Both the position numbers and the translations under genes were made by a program. From Algoriphagus sp. (GTDB taxonomy: Bacteria > Bacteroidota > Bacteroidia > Cytophagales > Cyclobacteriaceae), in the NCBI RefSeq assembly GCF_030694375.1, contig NZ_JAUXYL010000046.1, positions 1 through 64,000 of the forward strand: a stretch of DNA of 64,000 nucleotides, written 5' to 3'. Shown here in pieces: positions 36,826-45,420 of the stretch. The notes under the pieces are model-generated. The model did no database searches. It saw only the letters and a list, made by a program, of their open reading frames with translations, and was not told the DNA's origin. Numbering within the stretch: position 1 is the first letter of the stretch; each line of letters begins with the position of its first letter.

Positions 36826-37899
36826 ATGAACCCTAGCAGCTACAATTTGATTGGATTGATGTCCGGCACCTCCGGAGACGGATTGGATATGGCCTACGTT
36901 CATTTTGAGCTAGTAGAAAATTGGAGTTTTGAGATAGAGGAAGCAGTTACCATCCCTTTTCCGCCTGATTTGGGAGAAAAGCTTTCAAAAGCCCATCTTC
37001 TTCCCGCGCTTGAATTGGCCCAATTGGATGTGGATTTTGGAAAATGGATGGGAAACCAAGTGAAGGATTTTTGCAGGCAGTTTCAAATTAAGCCACTTGC
37101 AGTTGCCTCACATGGACATACGGTATTCCATCAACCGGCCACTGGTCTCAGTCTTCAAATCGGCAATGGCTGGGCGCTTCATCAAGCTTCCGGACAAAAA
37201 GTGATCAACGATTTTAGAATGCTCGATGTACAATTGGGTGGGCAGGGTGCGCCTTTGGTTCCGATCGGGGATCAATTACTTTTCCCACATGTTGATTTCT
37301 GCATCAATCTGGGAGGGATATCAAATATCTCCATGCAAAAAAATGGTGCCCGAATAGCCTTTGATTGCAGTCCATTCAATCTTTTGCTGAATGCAGCCGC
37401 CAATAAACTGGGTAAATCCTATGATGCTGAGGGAGAAATCGCCCGATCAGGCGAAGTCAATCTGACACTTTTTGAAGCACTCAATCGCTTGCCTTTTTAC
37501 CATAAAAGCTCGGCAAAATCCCTTGGTAGGGAAGATATGGAACGGGATTTTTCCCCTTTGATTACTAAATCCGGACTTAGCCCACAGGATACACTAAGTA
37601 CTTTAGTGGAGCATTTTGCATTTCAGCTCGCATCCGTAATCAAATCCTTTTCTCAAAAAGATACCCCCACAGTTTTGATCACAGGCGGAGGGGCTTACAA
37701 CACCTATTTCATTGAGCGTTTGGATCATTACCTGAAGAAAAACTGGCTTCAGATTGATGCAAACTCCGAACTGATTGAATTTAAAGAGGCATTGATTTTT
37801 GCTTTCTTGGGAGTTTTAAGACTGCGGAAAGAGATAAACTGTCTTGCTTCTGTCACAGGTGCTTCTGAGGATAATTGCGGGGGTACCCTCTACGGCTGA
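36826..37899 (+). CDS. anmK: Anhydro-N-acetylmuramic acid kinase
   Basis: AnmK opens the anhydro ring and phosphorylates 1,6-anhydro-MurNAc released by peptidoglycan turnover, giving MurNAc-6-phosphate for recycling. The ATP motif GLMSGTSGDGLD is at the N-terminus. NLGGISNIS, the substrate loop IAFDCSPFNLLLNAAAN and ITGGGAYN near residue 285 are present. The length of 357 residues is normal. No murQ (etherase) gene is adjacent. It is divergent from coaX. Confidence 0.95.
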   Translation: MNPSSYNLIGLMSGTSGDGLDMAYVHFELVENWSFEIEEAVTIPFPPDLGEKLSKAHLLPALELAQLDVDFGKWMGNQVKDFCRQFQIKPLAVASHGHTVFHQPATGLSLQIGNGWALHQASGQKVINDFRMLDVQLGGQGAPLVPIGDQLLFPHVDFCINLGGISNISMQKNGARIAFDCSPFNLLLNAAANKLGKSYDAEGEIARSGEVNLTLFEALNRLPFYHKSSAKSLGREDMERDFSPLITKSGLSPQDTLSTLVEHFAFQLASVIKSFSQKDTPTVLITGGGAYNTYFIERLDHYLKKNWLQIDANSELIEFKEALIFAFLGVLRLRKEINCLASVTGASEDNCGGTLYG

Positions 37900-37941
37900 C
37901 CGATCATCCGTTGGGCGGTGAGGACTGCGTGGTATTTTTTC

Positions 37942-37949
37942 TATTTTTG
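37942..37949 (+). promoter_or_regulatory. -7-like element ahead of the amino-acid dehydrogenase
   Basis: TATTTTTG matches TAnnTTTG exactly, 26 bases upstream of the ATG. The nearest upstream TTG is 28 bases away, longer than the usual 19-21 spacing, so the match is partial. Confidence 0.35.
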
Positions 37950-37974
37950 GGGCCTAATATAAACCCAAAGAAGA

Positions 37975-39201
37975 ATGCAGGATCTGCTAGAGAAATTTGA
38001 AAACAAAAAACCGGAAATCGTATTTGAGTGGAGTGACTCGGAAACTGAAGCTGAGGGCTGGGTAGTGATCAATTCCCTTCGGGGTGGGGCAGCCGGTGGA
38101 GGGACCCGAATGAGAAAAGGACTCGACAAGCGGGAGGTAGAGTCCTTGGCTAAAACCATGGAAGTAAAATTCACTGTCTCAGGTCCTGCTATTGGCGGTG
38201 CCAAGTCAGGGATCAACTTTGATCCGGCTGACCCGCGGAAGTCCGGCGTATTGGAGCGTTGGTATAAAGCTGTGATGCCACTATTGAAAAATTATTATGG
38301 AACCGGAGGCGATTTGAATGTCGACGAGATTCATGAAGTCATCCCCATCACGGAAGCCTATGGACTTTGGCATCCACAGGAAGGTATTGTCAATGGACAT
38401 TTTCACGCCAACGAACCACAAAAGATTCGAAAAATCGGTCAGTTAAGACAAGGTGTTTCCAAAGTATTGGAAGATCCAAACTTCACCCCCGACGGATCAA
38501 AAAAATATACCGTGGCAGATATGATCACCGGATACGGAGTAGCTGAGGCGGTTTGCCATTTCTATTCAATTTGGGGAGGAGATATCCGCGAAAAGCGGGC
38601 GATTATTCAAGGTTGGGGAAATGTGGGAGCCGCCGCTGCCTGTTTTCTCGCCGTGGAAGGCGTGAAAATCGTTGGCATTATCGATCGTGATGGAGGACTG
38701 ATCAAAGAAGAAGGATTTGATTTGGACGAGATTCGGGAACTATTCATCAAAAGAAATGGCAACAAGTTGGTTTCCGAAAACCTGATCCCTTTCGAAGAGA
38801 TCAATTCGAAAATCTGGGATTTGAAAAGTGAAATATTTATCCCTGCCGCAGCCTCACGATTACTGACACAGGATCAAGTCTCCCGGATGGTCAATGCGGG
38901 CTTGGAAGTAATCTCCTGTGGCGCTAATGTCCCCTTTGCCGACTCCGAAATTTTCTTTGGTCCGATAGGAGTCTGGGCAGACGAGAAAATAGCTGTCATT
39001 CCTGACTTTATAGCCAATTGTGGAATGGCCCGGGTTTTTGCATATCTGATGAGTGACGGAGCAGAAGTTACCGATAAAGCCATTTTCTCCGATGTTTCAA
39101 AAACTATTAAGAAAGCGATGAAAAAGACATTTTCCGAAAACCCATCCAAAAATAAACTGGCTCAAACCTCCTTTAAAATAGCTTTGACACAACTCGTGTA
39201 A
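37975..39201 (+). CDS. Glu/Leu/Phe/Val dehydrogenase family enzyme
   Basis: This is an NAD(P)-dependent oxidative deaminase. The dimerisation domain holds GGGTRMRKGLDKREVESLA and the catalytic-lysine region SGPAIGGAKSGINFDP; the second glycine of the usual GGAKGGI is Ser here. The Rossmann domain begins near residue 205 (IIQGWGNVGAAAACFLA). IPAAASRLLTQDQV and NCGMARVFAYLM follow. The protein is 408 residues long. I cannot tell from sequence whether glutamate or a branched or aromatic amino acid is the substrate. It is followed by a long hairpin. Confidence 0.92.
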   Translation: MQDLLEKFENKKPEIVFEWSDSETEAEGWVVINSLRGGAAGGGTRMRKGLDKREVESLAKTMEVKFTVSGPAIGGAKSGINFDPADPRKSGVLERWYKAVMPLLKNYYGTGGDLNVDEIHEVIPITEAYGLWHPQEGIVNGHFHANEPQKIRKIGQLRQGVSKVLEDPNFTPDGSKKYTVADMITGYGVAEAVCHFYSIWGGDIREKRAIIQGWGNVGAAAACFLAVEGVKIVGIIDRDGGLIKEEGFDLDEIRELFIKRNGNKLVSENLIPFEEINSKIWDLKSEIFIPAAASRLLTQDQVSRMVNAGLEVISCGANVPFADSEIFFGPIGVWADEKIAVIPDFIANCGMARVFAYLMSDGAEVTDKAIFSDVSKTIKKAMKKTFSENPSKNKLAQTSFKIALTQLV

Positions 39202-39225
39202 AAGGATAGCTAAAGATCCGGGCTA

Positions 39226-39248
39226 GGAATTAATTTTTCATTAATTCC
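39226..39248. other. Hairpin after the amino-acid dehydrogenase gene
   Basis: GGAATTAAT (39226-39234) and ATTAATTCC (39240-39248) form a perfect 9-bp stem with a TTTTC loop, 24 bases beyond the dehydrogenase stop. It lacks a following T-run, so it is a weak or Rho-assisted terminator candidate. Confidence 0.4.
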
Positions 39249-39382
39249 GGCTCGGGTTCATTTTGAAAGTTGGACAGTTTAGATCAAAATCTGTAGTTTA
39301 GTAATCAGCATTTCGCTACGGCACCCCATTAAAATTTGCTTAAATTTCCGGAGAGTAAGACCCTGCATACCAAACCGACCAA

Positions 39383-40909
39383 ATGAAGAAATATCTTATA
39401 AGTTTATCCATACTTTTCGGAATATTATTTTTTGGCCTAATTGAACCAACAGATTCCTATGCACTTTCTCAGGAAAATGGCTTGGAACTTATTGCTCAAG
39501 CAGACGCCTCTCAAGCTGATTTGGCAGGCTCCTCCTCAGAAATACAGGCTGAGGAAGGAGATCATGACAGTCATATTGCTCCGCTTTGGTTGGTGATCCC
39601 TTTTGTCACTTTGCTCCTTATGATCGCCACCGGTCCCCTGTTTTATGAGCACTTTTGGCATCACAATTATCCTAAAATCGCAGTTGGATTTTCGCTCCTT
39701 GTGGTATTCTATTATCTTTTTGTACTTGGAAATGTGCACGCTCCAGTTCATGCCTTGGCAGAGTACATCCAGTTCATTGCGTTGCTTGCATCCCTATATG
39801 TGGCTTCGGGGGGCATTTTGATAGAGATTGACAAGAAGGCCACACCTATGGCTAACGTTTCTTTATTGCTCATTGGTGCTTTGGTTTCCAACCTGATCGG
39901 TACCACCGGTGCATCTATGCTTTTGATCAGGCCTTTTATCCGCCTCAACAAAGGGAATATTCAGCCTTACCATGTGGTGTTTTTTATCCTGATGGTAAGT
40001 AATGTGGGTGGTTCATTGACCCCGATCGGAGATCCGCCCTTGTTTTTGGGATTTCTAAAGGGAGTCCCTTTCTTCTGGACTTTGGAACACAACTGGCCTG
40101 CTTGGGTATTAGCGTTGTCATTGTTAGCGCTGATTTTCTACTTCGTCGACCGCAAGATGGGTAAAGCAAACGAAGATGAATACACCGAGGAAATAACCTA
40201 CACCAATAAATTTTCATTCATTGGAATTAAAAATTTCGGCTGGCTTTTTATTATTATCTGTGCCGTATTCCTGGACCCAAATGTGATCGATGGTGTGCCG
40301 GCGATCGTCTATGACGGTCAAAAATTTTCATATCTCAGAGAAATCATCATGCTTTCGGTGGCCTTTTTCTCTTATAAATTCGGGGACCAAAAGGCCCTAA
40401 AGGGGAATGATTTCAATTTTGAACCGATCCGAGAAGTAGCCTTTATTTTCGTCGGAATTTTTGGAACGATGATGCCCGCACTCGAGCTGGTCGGGAATTT
40501 TGCAAAGTCTCCCGAAGGAGCTTCTTTGATTACTGTTAATACTCTCTATTGGGGCACAGGCACACTTTCTGCCGTGTTGGACAATGCACCAACTTACCTT
40601 AATTTCCTTGCCGCAGCCATGGCTTCGGAAGGAGCTAACATTAACAGTATCGCTGAAGTAAGAGAATTTGCAAACAATTCGATGAATGATTCGGACACCA
40701 CCTTCCAATTGGCGGCAATTGCTATTGCATCAGTTTTCTTTGGTGCGATGACTTACATCGGCAATGGTCCAAACTTTATGGTGAAGTCTATCGCCGAGCA
40801 AAACGGGATAAAAATGCCATCATTCTTCGGCTACCTGATCCGGTTTACCATCCCGATATTGCTGCCTATTCTGTTTCTGATTTGGCTGGTATTTTTTGCT
40901 TTCGTTTAA
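39383..40909 (+). CDS. NhaD-type sodium:proton antiporter
   Basis: A signal-like N-terminus (MKKYLISLSILFGILFFGL) is followed by an extracytoplasmic stretch and about eleven to twelve helices of the ion transporter superfamily. Landmarks are YVASGGILIEIDKKA, LIGTTGASMLLIRPFIR, VSNVGGSLTPIGDPPLFLGFL and SAVLDNAPTYLNF, all typical of NhaD. The length of 508 residues fits. It exports sodium in exchange for protons, which suits a marine or saline habitat. It is a single gene that ends by stop overlap with tag. Confidence 0.92.
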   Translation: MKKYLISLSILFGILFFGLIEPTDSYALSQENGLELIAQADASQADLAGSSSEIQAEEGDHDSHIAPLWLVIPFVTLLLMIATGPLFYEHFWHHNYPKIAVGFSLLVVFYYLFVLGNVHAPVHALAEYIQFIALLASLYVASGGILIEIDKKATPMANVSLLLIGALVSNLIGTTGASMLLIRPFIRLNKGNIQPYHVVFFILMVSNVGGSLTPIGDPPLFLGFLKGVPFFWTLEHNWPAWVLALSLLALIFYFVDRKMGKANEDEYTEEITYTNKFSFIGIKNFGWLFIIICAVFLDPNVIDGVPAIVYDGQKFSYLREIIMLSVAFFSYKFGDQKALKGNDFNFEPIREVAFIFVGIFGTMMPALELVGNFAKSPEGASLITVNTLYWGTGTLSAVLDNAPTYLNFLAAAMASEGANINSIAEVREFANNSMNDSDTTFQLAAIAIASVFFGAMTYIGNGPNFMVKSIAEQNGIKMPSFFGYLIRFTIPILLPILFLIWLVFFAFV

Positions 40910-41487
40910 GTTTTGACCTGAGAATATCGAAAGCAATCCACCAAATGGTCATTCACCAATCCTGTCGCCTGCATGTGGGCATAGATGGTGGTGCTGCCCA
41001 AAAATTTGAAGCCGCGTTTTTTGAGATCTTTGGCCAATCGGTCAGACTCAGGAGTGGTGGCCAAAGCTTCGCCCATGGTTCGAAGCGAATTCTGAATGGG
41101 TTTTCCTCCGACAAATCCCCAGATGTAGTTTGAAAAGCTCCCAAATTCCTTTTGAATTTCCATAAATCGTTGAGCATTGGTTATGGCTGCCCGGATTTTC
41201 AGCACGTTTCGAATAATCCCCGAATCCTGAAGTAATTCCTGTACATAGCTCTCCGGAAATTCTGCTACCACTTGGTAATCAAAATCTGCAAAGGCCCTAC
41301 GGTATCCCGCTCTTTTCTTCAAAATTGTCGCCCAACTCAGTCCGGCTTGGGCGCTCTCCAAAACTAAAAACTCGAAATGGATCCGGTCATCGTAGACAGG
41401 TACACCCCATTCGGTATCGTGATAGCTGACATATTCCGGGAATCCAAGGCACCAAGGGCAGCGGGATTTTTGTTCTGTGGCAGACAT
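40906..41487 (-). CDS. tag: DNA-3-methyladenine glycosylase I
   Basis: Tag removes 3-methyladenine from alkylated DNA. I use the ATG at 41487 (MSATEQKSRCPWC); a 41517 start would add ten residues. The zinc ligands are visible: the N-terminal CPWC and YHDTEWGVP, and the C-terminal H-x3-C in VNDHLVDCFR. The substrate-pocket region FEFLVLESAQAGLSWATIL matches the family. The length of 193 residues is normal. It is a single gene, sharing stop-codon overlap (TTAA) with the antiporter gene. Confidence 0.95.
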   Translation of the reverse strand: MSATEQKSRCPWCLGFPEYVSYHDTEWGVPVYDDRIHFEFLVLESAQAGLSWATILKKRAGYRRAFADFDYQVVAEFPESYVQELLQDSGIIRNVLKIRAAITNAQRFMEIQKEFGSFSNYIWGFVGGKPIQNSLRTMGEALATTPESDRLAKDLKKRGFKFLGSTTIYAHMQATGLVNDHLVDCFRYSQVKT

Positions 41488-41573
41488 AGATATCTTGATT
41501 TCCTTAAAAATAGTCAAGAATTGGGTTAAGAATCCTTAAGGGTTTAAATTTTGCCACAATAAGACTTTAAAAA

Positions 41574-42728
41574 ATGCTTCATACGTCCTGCTTGGAAATC
41601 AGCACCAGTGCCTACTTTCAAAATATCGAATTTATCCGTTCACGAATCGGCACTGGGCCGACAATCTCTTCCGTAGTCAAAGGGAATGCCTATGGTCACG
41701 GAATAGCGCAAATGGTACCTATCGCTGAAAAGGCCGGGATCCATCATTTCAGCACTTTCAGTTCCGATGAAGCTTGGGAAGTTTTGGAAAGCAGCTCCCA
41801 AAAGAACGAAATCATGATTATGGGTATGCTCCATCCGGAGGAAATCCCCGATCTAATCCGGCGTGAGATTCAGTTCTTTGTATTTGATTTTGAGCGCTTG
41901 GAGCATGCCATCGAGACGGCAAAAACCTTAGGACTAAAAGCTCAAATCCATGTCGAAGTAGAAACCGGATTTCACCGGACCGGATTTGAGTGGGCGGACA
42001 GGAAAAAACTCCTGGAAATTCTTCAAAACAACGAGTCGGCTCTCGAATTGAAAGGGCTTTGTACACACTATGCCGGAGCAGAAAGTGCTCAAAATCACAT
42101 CCGGATAAGGAGTCAAATCGGGCGTTTTAAGGAATTTCACCAATTCTTCACTGAAAACCAGATCCAGTTTGAACGATTACATACGGCCTGTTCTGCAGCA
42201 ACTTTACTTTTTCCCGAGACTCACATGGATCTGGTCCGTGTCGGAATCACGGGCTATGGATTTTGGCCAACCCGGGAGACATTTAACCTACTAAAGGATC
42301 AACGTCCTTTGGAAAATCGCAATCCGCTCAAGCGCCTTTTAACGTGGAAAACACAAATCATGAGTCTCAAAAAAGTGGAATCCGGAGAATTTGTGGGGTA
42401 TGGAAAAAGTTTTCAGGCAAGTCAGGACATGACTTTGGCGATACTTCCCGTAGGCTATTCTCACGGATATGGCCGCAATCTCAGCAATAATGGCAAAGTC
42501 CTTATTTCAGGTCAATACTGTCCTGTCATCGGCACGGTAAATATGAATGCTGTCGCCGTGGATGTAAGTCATTTGGCCAAGACAAGCCCCGGAGACGAAG
42601 TGATTTTGATCGGATACCAAGGAGAAAATGAAATCACTGTCGCTTCATTTGCCGAAACTTCCGATCTGATCAACTACGAAATGCTGACCAGGTTACCTGC
42701 CCAAATCCCGAGAAAAATCAGGGATTAA
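41574..42728 (+). CDS. alr: Stand-alone alanine racemase-family enzyme
   Basis: This is a PLP-dependent racemase with the fold-type III barrel and a C-terminal beta domain. The PLP lysine is Lys36 in SVVKGNAYGHG, and the catalytic tyrosine region is GEFVGYGKSFQ. Several usually conserved positions differ: the phosphate-binding area reads VRVGITGYGFWP instead of the RxGxxLYG pattern. The late C-M-D region reads GTVNMNAVAVDV. The length of 384 residues is typical. A second alanine racemase is fused to MurF at 61542, so this copy may have another amino-acid substrate. Its stop overlaps purU (TTAA). Confidence 0.85.
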   Translation: MLHTSCLEISTSAYFQNIEFIRSRIGTGPTISSVVKGNAYGHGIAQMVPIAEKAGIHHFSTFSSDEAWEVLESSSQKNEIMIMGMLHPEEIPDLIRREIQFFVFDFERLEHAIETAKTLGLKAQIHVEVETGFHRTGFEWADRKKLLEILQNNESALELKGLCTHYAGAESAQNHIRIRSQIGRFKEFHQFFTENQIQFERLHTACSAATLLFPETHMDLVRVGITGYGFWPTRETFNLLKDQRPLENRNPLKRLLTWKTQIMSLKKVESGEFVGYGKSFQASQDMTLAILPVGYSHGYGRNLSNNGKVLISGQYCPVIGTVNMNAVAVDVSHLAKTSPGDEVILIGYQGENEITVASFAETSDLINYEMLTRLPAQIPRKIRD

Positions 42729-43579
42729 TAGAAGATAATCGTCTTGTTTTTGAAAGTCAGAACTTTGCGATCCAGATGATATTTGATTGCTTTGGAGAGT
42801 GTCACTTTCTCCACGTCCTGCCCGATTTGCACCAATTCCGGTATCGTATTGTGATGCCGCACCCGAGCCACTTCCTGCTCGATAATCGGCCCCGCATCGA
42901 GCTCCTCGGTCACATAATGTGCTGTTGCTCCAATGATCTTTACGCCTCTTTCATACGCAGCATGATAGGGTCTTGCTCCCACAAATGCCGGCAAAAAGGA
43001 ATGGTGAATATTGATGATCCGATTCGGAAAATGTCGGATAAACTCTGCTGAAACAATCTGCATGTACCGCGCCAAAACGATGAAATCCACCCGATGTTCC
43101 TTCAAAAGTGCCAATTGCTCCGCTTCCACAGTGTCTTTGTTCGAGGCATTTACCGGGATGTAAAAAAAAGGAATCCCAAAAGCCTCCACGATGGGTTTCA
43201 AATCCGAATGATTGGAAATCACCAAAGGGATATCCACTTCAAGCTGTCCGGCATGATGTCTTCCCAGAATATCGAATAAACAATGGGAAAGTTTGCTCAC
43301 AAAAACTGCCATTCTTGGCTTTGGAAAATTGAAATGAAGTTTGAACTCCATTTGGAATTTCTTCCCGATTTCTACTTCAAAACGAGAAGCTATTTCGTCT
43401 TTTTTCAAAGAAAAAGAATCTAACTCCCATGCCGCCCGCATGAAAAACATCCCCATTTCCTCATCCACGTGCTGATCCACTTCCAGAATGTTGCCGTTGT
43501 AGGAATATAAAAATCGGGACACTTCCGATACAATCCCCTTTTGGTCGGGACATTGGATGAGTAAAATTGCCTTGTTCAT
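42725..43579 (-). CDS. purU: Formyltetrahydrofolate deformylase
   Basis: PurU hydrolyses 10-formyltetrahydrofolate to formate and tetrahydrofolate, supplying formate for purine synthesis and balancing one-carbon pools. An N-terminal ACT domain (ILLIQCPDQKGIVSEVSRFL) precedes the formyltransferase domain. The catalytic Asn-His-Asp set is seen in RIINIHHSFLPAFVGARPY, GATAHYV and ELDAGPIIEQ. The length of 284 residues is normal. It follows aroE after 9 bases on the same strand. Confidence 0.96.
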   Translation of the reverse strand: MNKAILLIQCPDQKGIVSEVSRFLYSYNGNILEVDQHVDEEMGMFFMRAAWELDSFSLKKDEIASRFEVEIGKKFQMEFKLHFNFPKPRMAVFVSKLSHCLFDILGRHHAGQLEVDIPLVISNHSDLKPIVEAFGIPFFYIPVNASNKDTVEAEQLALLKEHRVDFIVLARYMQIVSAEFIRHFPNRIINIHHSFLPAFVGARPYHAAYERGVKIIGATAHYVTEELDAGPIIEQEVARVRHHNTIPELVQIGQDVEKVTLSKAIKYHLDRKVLTFKNKTIIFY

Positions 43580-43588
43580 AAGTTACAA

Positions 43589-44326
43589 TTAGGAATTCCA
43601 GATCGTCCAAGCAGCTTCTGCCTGAAGGACAAGCATATCCATTCCGTTTTTAGCCTTTCCTCCTCTTTCGATGCAGGCCTTCATCAGGGTGGTTTCGGCA
43701 GGATTATATACCAAATCATAGACCCGATGAGATTCAGTAAGCATTTCCACCGGAATTTCAGGCATTTCTTCTGTTTTGGGAAAAGTCCCAAGTGGCGTAG
43801 TATTGATGATCAAGGGAAAATTGATCATAAAATCAGAATTGCTTTTCAAATCAGCATAGGTGATTTGGTTTTCGGCAGGATTTCTTGAAACCGCCAAAAA
43901 ACTAACTCCCAGATCCTTCAAAGCCACTTTTACAGCTTTGGAAGCACCCCCAGTTCCCAAGACCAAAGCCCTTGGAATCTCTTTTCCAAGCCAATTCTTA
44001 AGAGAATTCTTGAAGCCAATGTAATCGGTATTGAATCCTTTTCGGTAGCCGTTTCGGATTTGGATGCAATTGACGGCTCCGATTAATTCACAGGCCGAAT
44101 CCAATTCATTCAAAAACGGAATAACTTCCTGCTTGTAAGGAATGGTCACTGACATTCCCTCCATTTCGGGATTTTCAGAAAGCACTTTTTCAAAATCAGC
44201 TATCTGAGGGATTTCATAAAGCTCAAACTCACAATTCCAGATTCTTTCCTTTTCAAACTTTGCTGAAAAGTATTTCTTTGAAAACGAATGGGTTAAGGGA
44301 TATCCGATCAGACCGAATTTTCTCAT
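43589..44326 (-). CDS. aroE: Shikimate dehydrogenase
   Basis: AroE reduces 3-dehydroshikimate to shikimate with NADPH in aromatic amino-acid synthesis. I use the ATG at 44326 (MRKFGLIGYPLTHSFSKKYF), which overlaps the stop of the upstream DUF368 gene as ATGA; a 44353 start would add nine residues. The catalytic Lys lies in VTIPYKQEVI, the catalytic Asp in GFNTDYIGF, and the NADP loop is VLGTGGASKAV. At about 246 residues it is the short Bacteroidota form. Confidence 0.95.
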   Translation of the reverse strand: MRKFGLIGYPLTHSFSKKYFSAKFEKERIWNCEFELYEIPQIADFEKVLSENPEMEGMSVTIPYKQEVIPFLNELDSACELIGAVNCIQIRNGYRKGFNTDYIGFKNSLKNWLGKEIPRALVLGTGGASKAVKVALKDLGVSFLAVSRNPAENQITYADLKSNSDFMINFPLIINTTPLGTFPKTEEMPEIPVEMLTESHRVYDLVYNPAETTLMKACIERGGKAKNGMDMLVLQAEAAWTIWNS

Positions 44327-45258
44327 GATTTCAAAAGTTTGGTTGCCAGCCATTCGATAAACAGTACCAATCCGATTCCAAAAACAAAGGCAAGTACAGC
44401 CGCTAGAATTTGTGGTTGCTCACCCACTTGCTCCAAATAGCTTCCGGGAAGGATGTTGTCTGTCAGGAAAGGTTTCTCTTCCCCACTTGAGGAAGTCCGC
44501 CATGCGGTGACGATCTTCCAGGGCCAAAGTTCATTGACCGAACCCAGCATAAACCCCGAGAGTAAGCCAATTGTGGCTGAATGATATTTTCTCAAAAGCC
44601 AGGCAACAAGCCTGCTAAACGACAAAATTCCAACGATACACCCGCCCGCAAAAACAAAAAGTTTGAGAAAATTACGCTCGGTGACTGCCTGAAGAATTCC
44701 CTCGTACTGCCCAAGGATAAGCAAAATAAAACTTCCGCTTATTCCGGGTAAAATCATGGCACAAATGGCTATGGAGCCAGCAATAAAAGTAAACCACAAA
44801 GCTTCCGGTGTAGTGGTTGGAGGCAGATTAGTCACCCACCAAGCGATGCCAGTACCTATCACAACTGCCAGAATTACTCCCATGTGCCATCGTTTGATTT
44901 CCTTTAAAATCATAAAAGCACTTACCAGAATCAACCCGGTAAAAAAAGACCATAAAGGGATCGGATGATTGCTCATCAAAAATGTAATCAGTCGCGACAG
45001 TAAAAAAATGCTGGATAGAATCCCTAAAAGGAGACTCAACAAAAAAGAGCCGTTTACTGACTTATAGAACCTTTTTACCTCGCCCCCGAACAAAAGCTTG
45101 CCGTTTTCCAGCGTAAACGAATTGATACTGTTGAGCAATTCTTGATAAATCCCTGCAATCAGCGCAATAGACCCTCCAGATACGCCCGGTACGATATCAG
45201 CAGCTCCCATTGCCATACCCTTGAAATAGGTCAGGATGTATTTTTTGATAGAGGTCAT
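44323..45258 (-). CDS. DUF368 family membrane protein (PopT-like polyprenyl-phosphate transporter)
   Basis: This polytopic membrane protein has 311 residues and about eight to ten helices. The family motifs are GMAMGAADIVPGVSGGSIALI at the N-terminus and the second half-repeat MILPGISGSFILLILG, consistent with an inverted-repeat fold. DUF368 proteins (PopT) have been shown to return undecaprenyl phosphate across the inner membrane in envelope assembly; assigning that job here is by family. The stop overlaps the aroE start by 4 bases (ATGA), indicating translational coupling. Confidence 0.9.
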   Translation of the reverse strand: MTSIKKYILTYFKGMAMGAADIVPGVSGGSIALIAGIYQELLNSINSFTLENGKLLFGGEVKRFYKSVNGSFLLSLLLGILSSIFLLSRLITFLMSNHPIPLWSFFTGLILVSAFMILKEIKRWHMGVILAVVIGTGIAWWVTNLPPTTTPEALWFTFIAGSIAICAMILPGISGSFILLILGQYEGILQAVTERNFLKLFVFAGGCIVGILSFSRLVAWLLRKYHSATIGLLSGFMLGSVNELWPWKIVTAWRTSSSGEEKPFLTDNILPGSYLEQVGEQPQILAAVLAFVFGIGLVLFIEWLATKLLKS

Positions 45259-45291
45259 GTGTTTGGCATTTGTCTTCCAGCGGTCTCAGCT

Positions 45292-45353
45292 GCCTGCCGG
45301 CAGATGATGATTTACCAACTACGTTTTTGGCAGGCCTATCTACCGACAGATAG
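45292..45353. repeat. Intergenic inverted-repeat cluster
   Basis: Two nested structures are seen. GCCTGCC (45292-45298) pairs with GGCAGGC (45329-45335). Immediately next to it, CTATCT (45336-45341) pairs with AGATAG (45348-45353). They lie between the ComA-like gene and the DUF368 gene, both on the minus strand. No T-run follows, so this is not a standard terminator; it looks like a mobile palindromic repeat. Confidence 0.5.
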
Positions 45354-45420
45354 ACACGAATTCATAAACAAAATAAAGGCTGAACGATGAATCGATCAGC
45401 CCCTCTTCGTTAGATTTTGA

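Noticed and set aside
39226..39248. Hairpin after the dehydrogenase as a standard intrinsic terminator
   Set aside because: It lacks a T-run, so it is listed only as a hairpin.
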